Part shown: piece by piece, positions 6,486-8,664 of the stretch
Layout of the letters: each line of letters starts with the position of its first letter
Position numbering within the stretch: position 1 is the first letter of the stretch
The notes under the pieces: model-generated
What the model saw: only the letters and a program-made list of their open reading frames with translations
Databases searched by the model: none
What the model was told of the DNA's origin: nothing
Program-made: the position numbers and the translations under genes
Origin: CAZQLE01 sp964593905
GTDB lineage: Bacteria; Chloroflexota; Anaerolineae; Anaerolineales; Anaerolineaceae
Assembly: GCA_964593905.1 (NCBI GenBank)
Contig: CAZQLE010000169.1
Span: forward strand, 1 to 8,664
DNA length: 8,664 bases
Direction of reading: 5' to 3'

Positions 6486-8664
6486 TTACTCGGGCCGGAC
6501 TTCGTATAAGCGCCGGTAGAGATTCATAAATTCAGCGATATGCATGATATAGCGCCGGGTCTCTTCGTAGCGGATGACCTCGAGAAAGAGATCTGTATCT
6601 TTGGGCGCCAGTTCGCGCCAGTATTGCACGTTGCCCGGGCCGGCATTATAGGCGGCCAACATGTTGTAATAGTCTCCGTTGAAATAATCACGCTGGCGTG
6701 CAAGATAGCGCGTGCCCATGCGAATGTTGACCACCCCACGATTGAGATCTTCGAGACGATAGTTGGGGGGCCAGTTCATGGAGGCGGCAATTTCTTCGCC
6801 GGTGGCGGGCATGATCTGCATCAGTCCCCGTGCGCCGGCGCTGGAGATGACAAAAGGCTCGAATAAACTTTCCTGGCGCAGCACCGAAAACAGAAAGAGC
6901 GGTTCAAACCCTTCTTCTGCGGCGGCGGCCAGGACCGATTCTTTAAAGTATGACCCAAAACGAATGTGGTTGAAATAGTTGGGCGCAGTAAACGTGCCCG
7001 CATCATCCAAACCGGCCAGGGTTAAGATCTGGCGGCTGGCAAAGACAGCCGGGCGGTATAACCCGCGTTCGAGCAGGTGATTCATGAAGCGAAAGGTTGC
7101 CACGGGGTCTTCTTGAATGTCTTTGCGCAGCGCTTCGTATTCACGGACAGCCAGGTCGTATAACCCGAGCTGCCAGAATTCGTCCCCGCGGATCAGTCGG
7201 AGATCGCCCGCCAGTGCGCCCAGGTCTTGTAGATTGATATCTTCTGGCAGATCAAAAGTGGAATGCAGCCACAGTTCAGCCAGGCGGCGTTCCTGCTCGG
7301 GGTTGGTATCGAGCACGACAGGATATTCAAGCTGGAAGGGAGCCAGCCCCCCCAGTAATTCGCGCGAGCGTTCGCTGTAGTAACCGGTGGGGTCGGCCGC
7401 GGCCGCCTGCGACCAGGAGTCGCGGGCTTTATCATTTTGTCCCAGCATCTGATAACATTTGCCCATCCACAGCAATGCCTGGGCCTGTTCACCGGTGGCG
7501 GTGTTGAGCACCAGGGCGCGTTGGAAGGTGAGCAGCGCTACTTCATAGGTTGCCATGCGATAACGGGTGATTCCGGCCAGGAAAAGGGCGCGGAAACTAT
7601 CGGAATAGGTTGGATATTCGGTGATCAGGCGTTCCCAGGTGTTGGCAGCCTCGGTCAACCGGTTGGCCCGTTCCAGAATGCGGGCGGCTTCATAAAGATA
7701 GTCGGCGGCCTCGCTGGCCTGTGGAAACCGGGCCACGAAATCGAGCAGGGTCTGGGCTGCCTGCGGATATTCTTCACGATAGGCCCACTGGGTGAAAGCC
7801 TTTTCTTTAAAAGCGGTGGTGAACCAGCGGTCGCCGGGGTGGTCTTTGATCAGCGCTTCCCATTCGGCCTGCGCGGCGGCGTAATCGCCCAGGGCGCGTA
7901 AACTGAGCGCCTTGTAATGGTGGGGGGTGCCGTCATGTTCGGGTGAAACGGCCAGATAGCGGTTAAAGGCCTCAACGGCCACGCCGTATTGAGCGGCGAA
8001 ATAGTCTGTCAGGCCACGGTCCAGTTCACTCACCGGCTGCCCGGCCTCAACCAGGGCCACCAGCGCCGAATAGCTGTCATAGGCCATGGGATAGTTGGAC
8101 ACCGAGTCTTGATAGCGGGCGTAGGCCTGTTCGGGCATGCCCATGCCCGTATATACCTGCCCGGCCAGCAGGTTGACCTGTGCTTTAACATAATCGTTGG
8201 TGGTTTTGTCATAAATGCCCAGATAGGTGCGCAGGGCATTGGTGGTGTCGTTCATGGCGGCATACGCGCGGCCGGCGGCGACTTCCATTAGAATGGGGTC
8301 GTCCAGTTGCGGGGCGGCTGCGGCAGCCTGATACGCTTGCAGCGCCATGCCATAGTCGGCGGCGGCAAAGCGAGCGTTGCCCAGTTTTTCTTGCGCATAG
8401 GCGTCAATTCGGCCGGGGCGTAATTCGAGATAGCGGGCATAAGCTTCGGCTGCGCGTTCAGGCAGGTCTTTCTGGGTGAAGACATCTCCCAGCAAGAAAA
8501 ACGCTGTGGCGGCCGACGGCGTATCGCCAAATTCGTTGCTGACCTGTGAGAAGGTTTGTACGGCTTCATCCAGGCTGCCGCTTAACATTTGAATTTTGCC
8601 CAGCCCATTCAACGCGGCGGCACGCACAGCCGCATCGCTTGAGCCGCCCAGCGCGGTTTCATAT
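6486..8664 (-). CDS. TPR-repeat lytic murein transglycosylase (SLT domain), 5' end outside window
   Basis: The reading frame is open from the right edge to the TAA at 6486-6488 (at least 725 codons); a GTG at 8627 lies in ongoing repeat sequence and is probably internal. Counting from that GTG, about residues 1-430 are tandem TPR-like helix pairs, for example LGDVFTQKDLPERAAEAYARY at 46-66 with similar units near 150-180, 237-265, 303-340, 346-374 and 382-411. A less clear linking region follows. Residues about 560-713 form an SLT/Slt70-type transglycosylase domain with catalytic Glu586 in RQESLFEP (codon 6870-6872), GLMQIMPATG at 601-610 and the AAYNAGPGN motif at 658-666. Such enzymes cleave peptidoglycan between MurNAc and GlcNAc, forming 1,6-anhydro ends, outside the cytoplasmic membrane; a signal peptide or anchor should lie in the missing N-terminus. 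It converges on the pdh operon and is functionally unrelated to it. The SLT domain is certain; substrate preference and partners are not. Confidence 0.93.
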   Translation of the reverse strand, partial: YETALGGSSDAAVRAAALNGLGKIQMLSGSLDEAVQTFSQVSNEFGDTPSAATAFFLLGDVFTQKDLPERAAEAYARYLELRPGRIDAYAQEKLGNARFAAADYGMALQAYQAAAAAPQLDDPILMEVAAGRAYAAMNDTTNALRTYLGIYDKTTNDYVKAQVNLLAGQVYTGMGMPEQAYARYQDSVSNYPMAYDSYSALVALVEAGQPVSELDRGLTDYFAAQYGVAVEAFNRYLAVSPEHDGTPHHYKALSLRALGDYAAAQAEWEALIKDHPGDRWFTTAFKEKAFTQWAYREEYPQAAQTLLDFVARFPQASEAADYLYEAARILERANRLTEAANTWERLITEYPTYSDSFRALFLAGITRYRMATYEVALLTFQRALVLNTATGEQAQALLWMGKCYQMLGQNDKARDSWSQAAAADPTGYYSERSRELLGGLAPFQLEYPVVLDTNPEQERRLAELWLHSTFDLPEDINLQDLGALAGDLRLIRGDEFWQLGLYDLAVREYEALRKDIQEDPVATFRFMNHLLERGLYRPAVFASRQILTLAGLDDAGTFTAPNYFNHIRFGSYFKESVLAAAAEEGFEPLFLFSVLRQESLFEPFVISSAGARGLMQIMPATGEEIAASMNWPPNYRLEDLNRGVVNIRMGTRYLARQRDYFNGDYYNMLAAYNAGPGNVQYWRELAPKDTDLFLEVIRYEETRRYIMHIAEFMNLYRRLYEVRPE

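Noticed and set aside
8132..8149. 8-bp inverted repeat CGGGCATG/CATGCCCG inside the transglycosylase gene
   Set aside because: It arises from the codons for Gly-Met-Gly-Met-Pro-Glu in a TPR loop, has a 2-nt loop and lies in coding sequence; probably no regulatory role.
8625..8627. GTG at 8627 as the true start of the transglycosylase gene
   Set aside because: The frame continues open for 12 more codons to the window edge with similar Ala-rich helical sequence, there is no ribosome binding site, and a secreted enzyme would need a signal peptide.

Overview
The window reads as a stretch of ordinary bacterial chromosome carrying central carbon metabolism genes. The base composition is moderately GC-rich, genes are tightly packed, and strong GGAGG-type ribosome binding sites are present. 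The pyruvate dehydrogenase E1 is of the two-subunit type, and there is a large TPR-plus-transglycosylase protein. My impression from the protein sequences is a Chloroflexota (Anaerolineae-like) bacterium, but this is recall-based inference without a database search. I see no mobile element, CRISPR array, tRNA, rRNA, prophage or integration scar.

Layout. Positions 1-864 (+) hold the C-terminal third of pyruvate, phosphate dikinase (ppdK, cut by the left edge), closed by a textbook intrinsic terminator at 881-919. A putative promoter follows, then a complete APC-superfamily permease at 1049-2662 (+). A 490-bp gap at 2663-3152 has no convincing gene; it holds a candidate extended -10 promoter and a long leader with several potential hairpins. 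Next comes a compact three-gene operon (+): pdhA (E1 alpha, 3153-4115), pdhB (E1 beta, 4135-5106) and pdhC (E2, 5106-6371). A perfect 19-bp inverted repeat at 6391-6431 separates this operon from a convergent gene on the minus strand. That gene (6486 to beyond 8664) encodes a long TPR protein with a C-terminal lytic transglycosylase (SLT) domain, and its start lies outside the window.

How the genes relate. PPDK interconverts phosphoenolpyruvate and pyruvate, and the PdhABC complex converts pyruvate to acetyl-CoA, so two consecutive steps at the PEP-pyruvate-acetyl-CoA node are encoded within about 2.3 kb. They are separately transcribed, with a terminator and a permease between them. The E3 subunit (dihydrolipoamide dehydrogenase) needed to complete the complex is not encoded here; the operon ends at the terminator after pdhC. 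The permease substrate cannot be read from the sequence. The transglycosylase belongs to cell-wall turnover and appears unrelated to the metabolic genes.

Novelty. I do not find a previously undescribed system. The least explained parts are the pdh leader (2889-3152), including a hairpin that could cover the pdhA ribosome binding site, and a short motif shared by the two putative promoter regions. These are reported as modest, testable observations.
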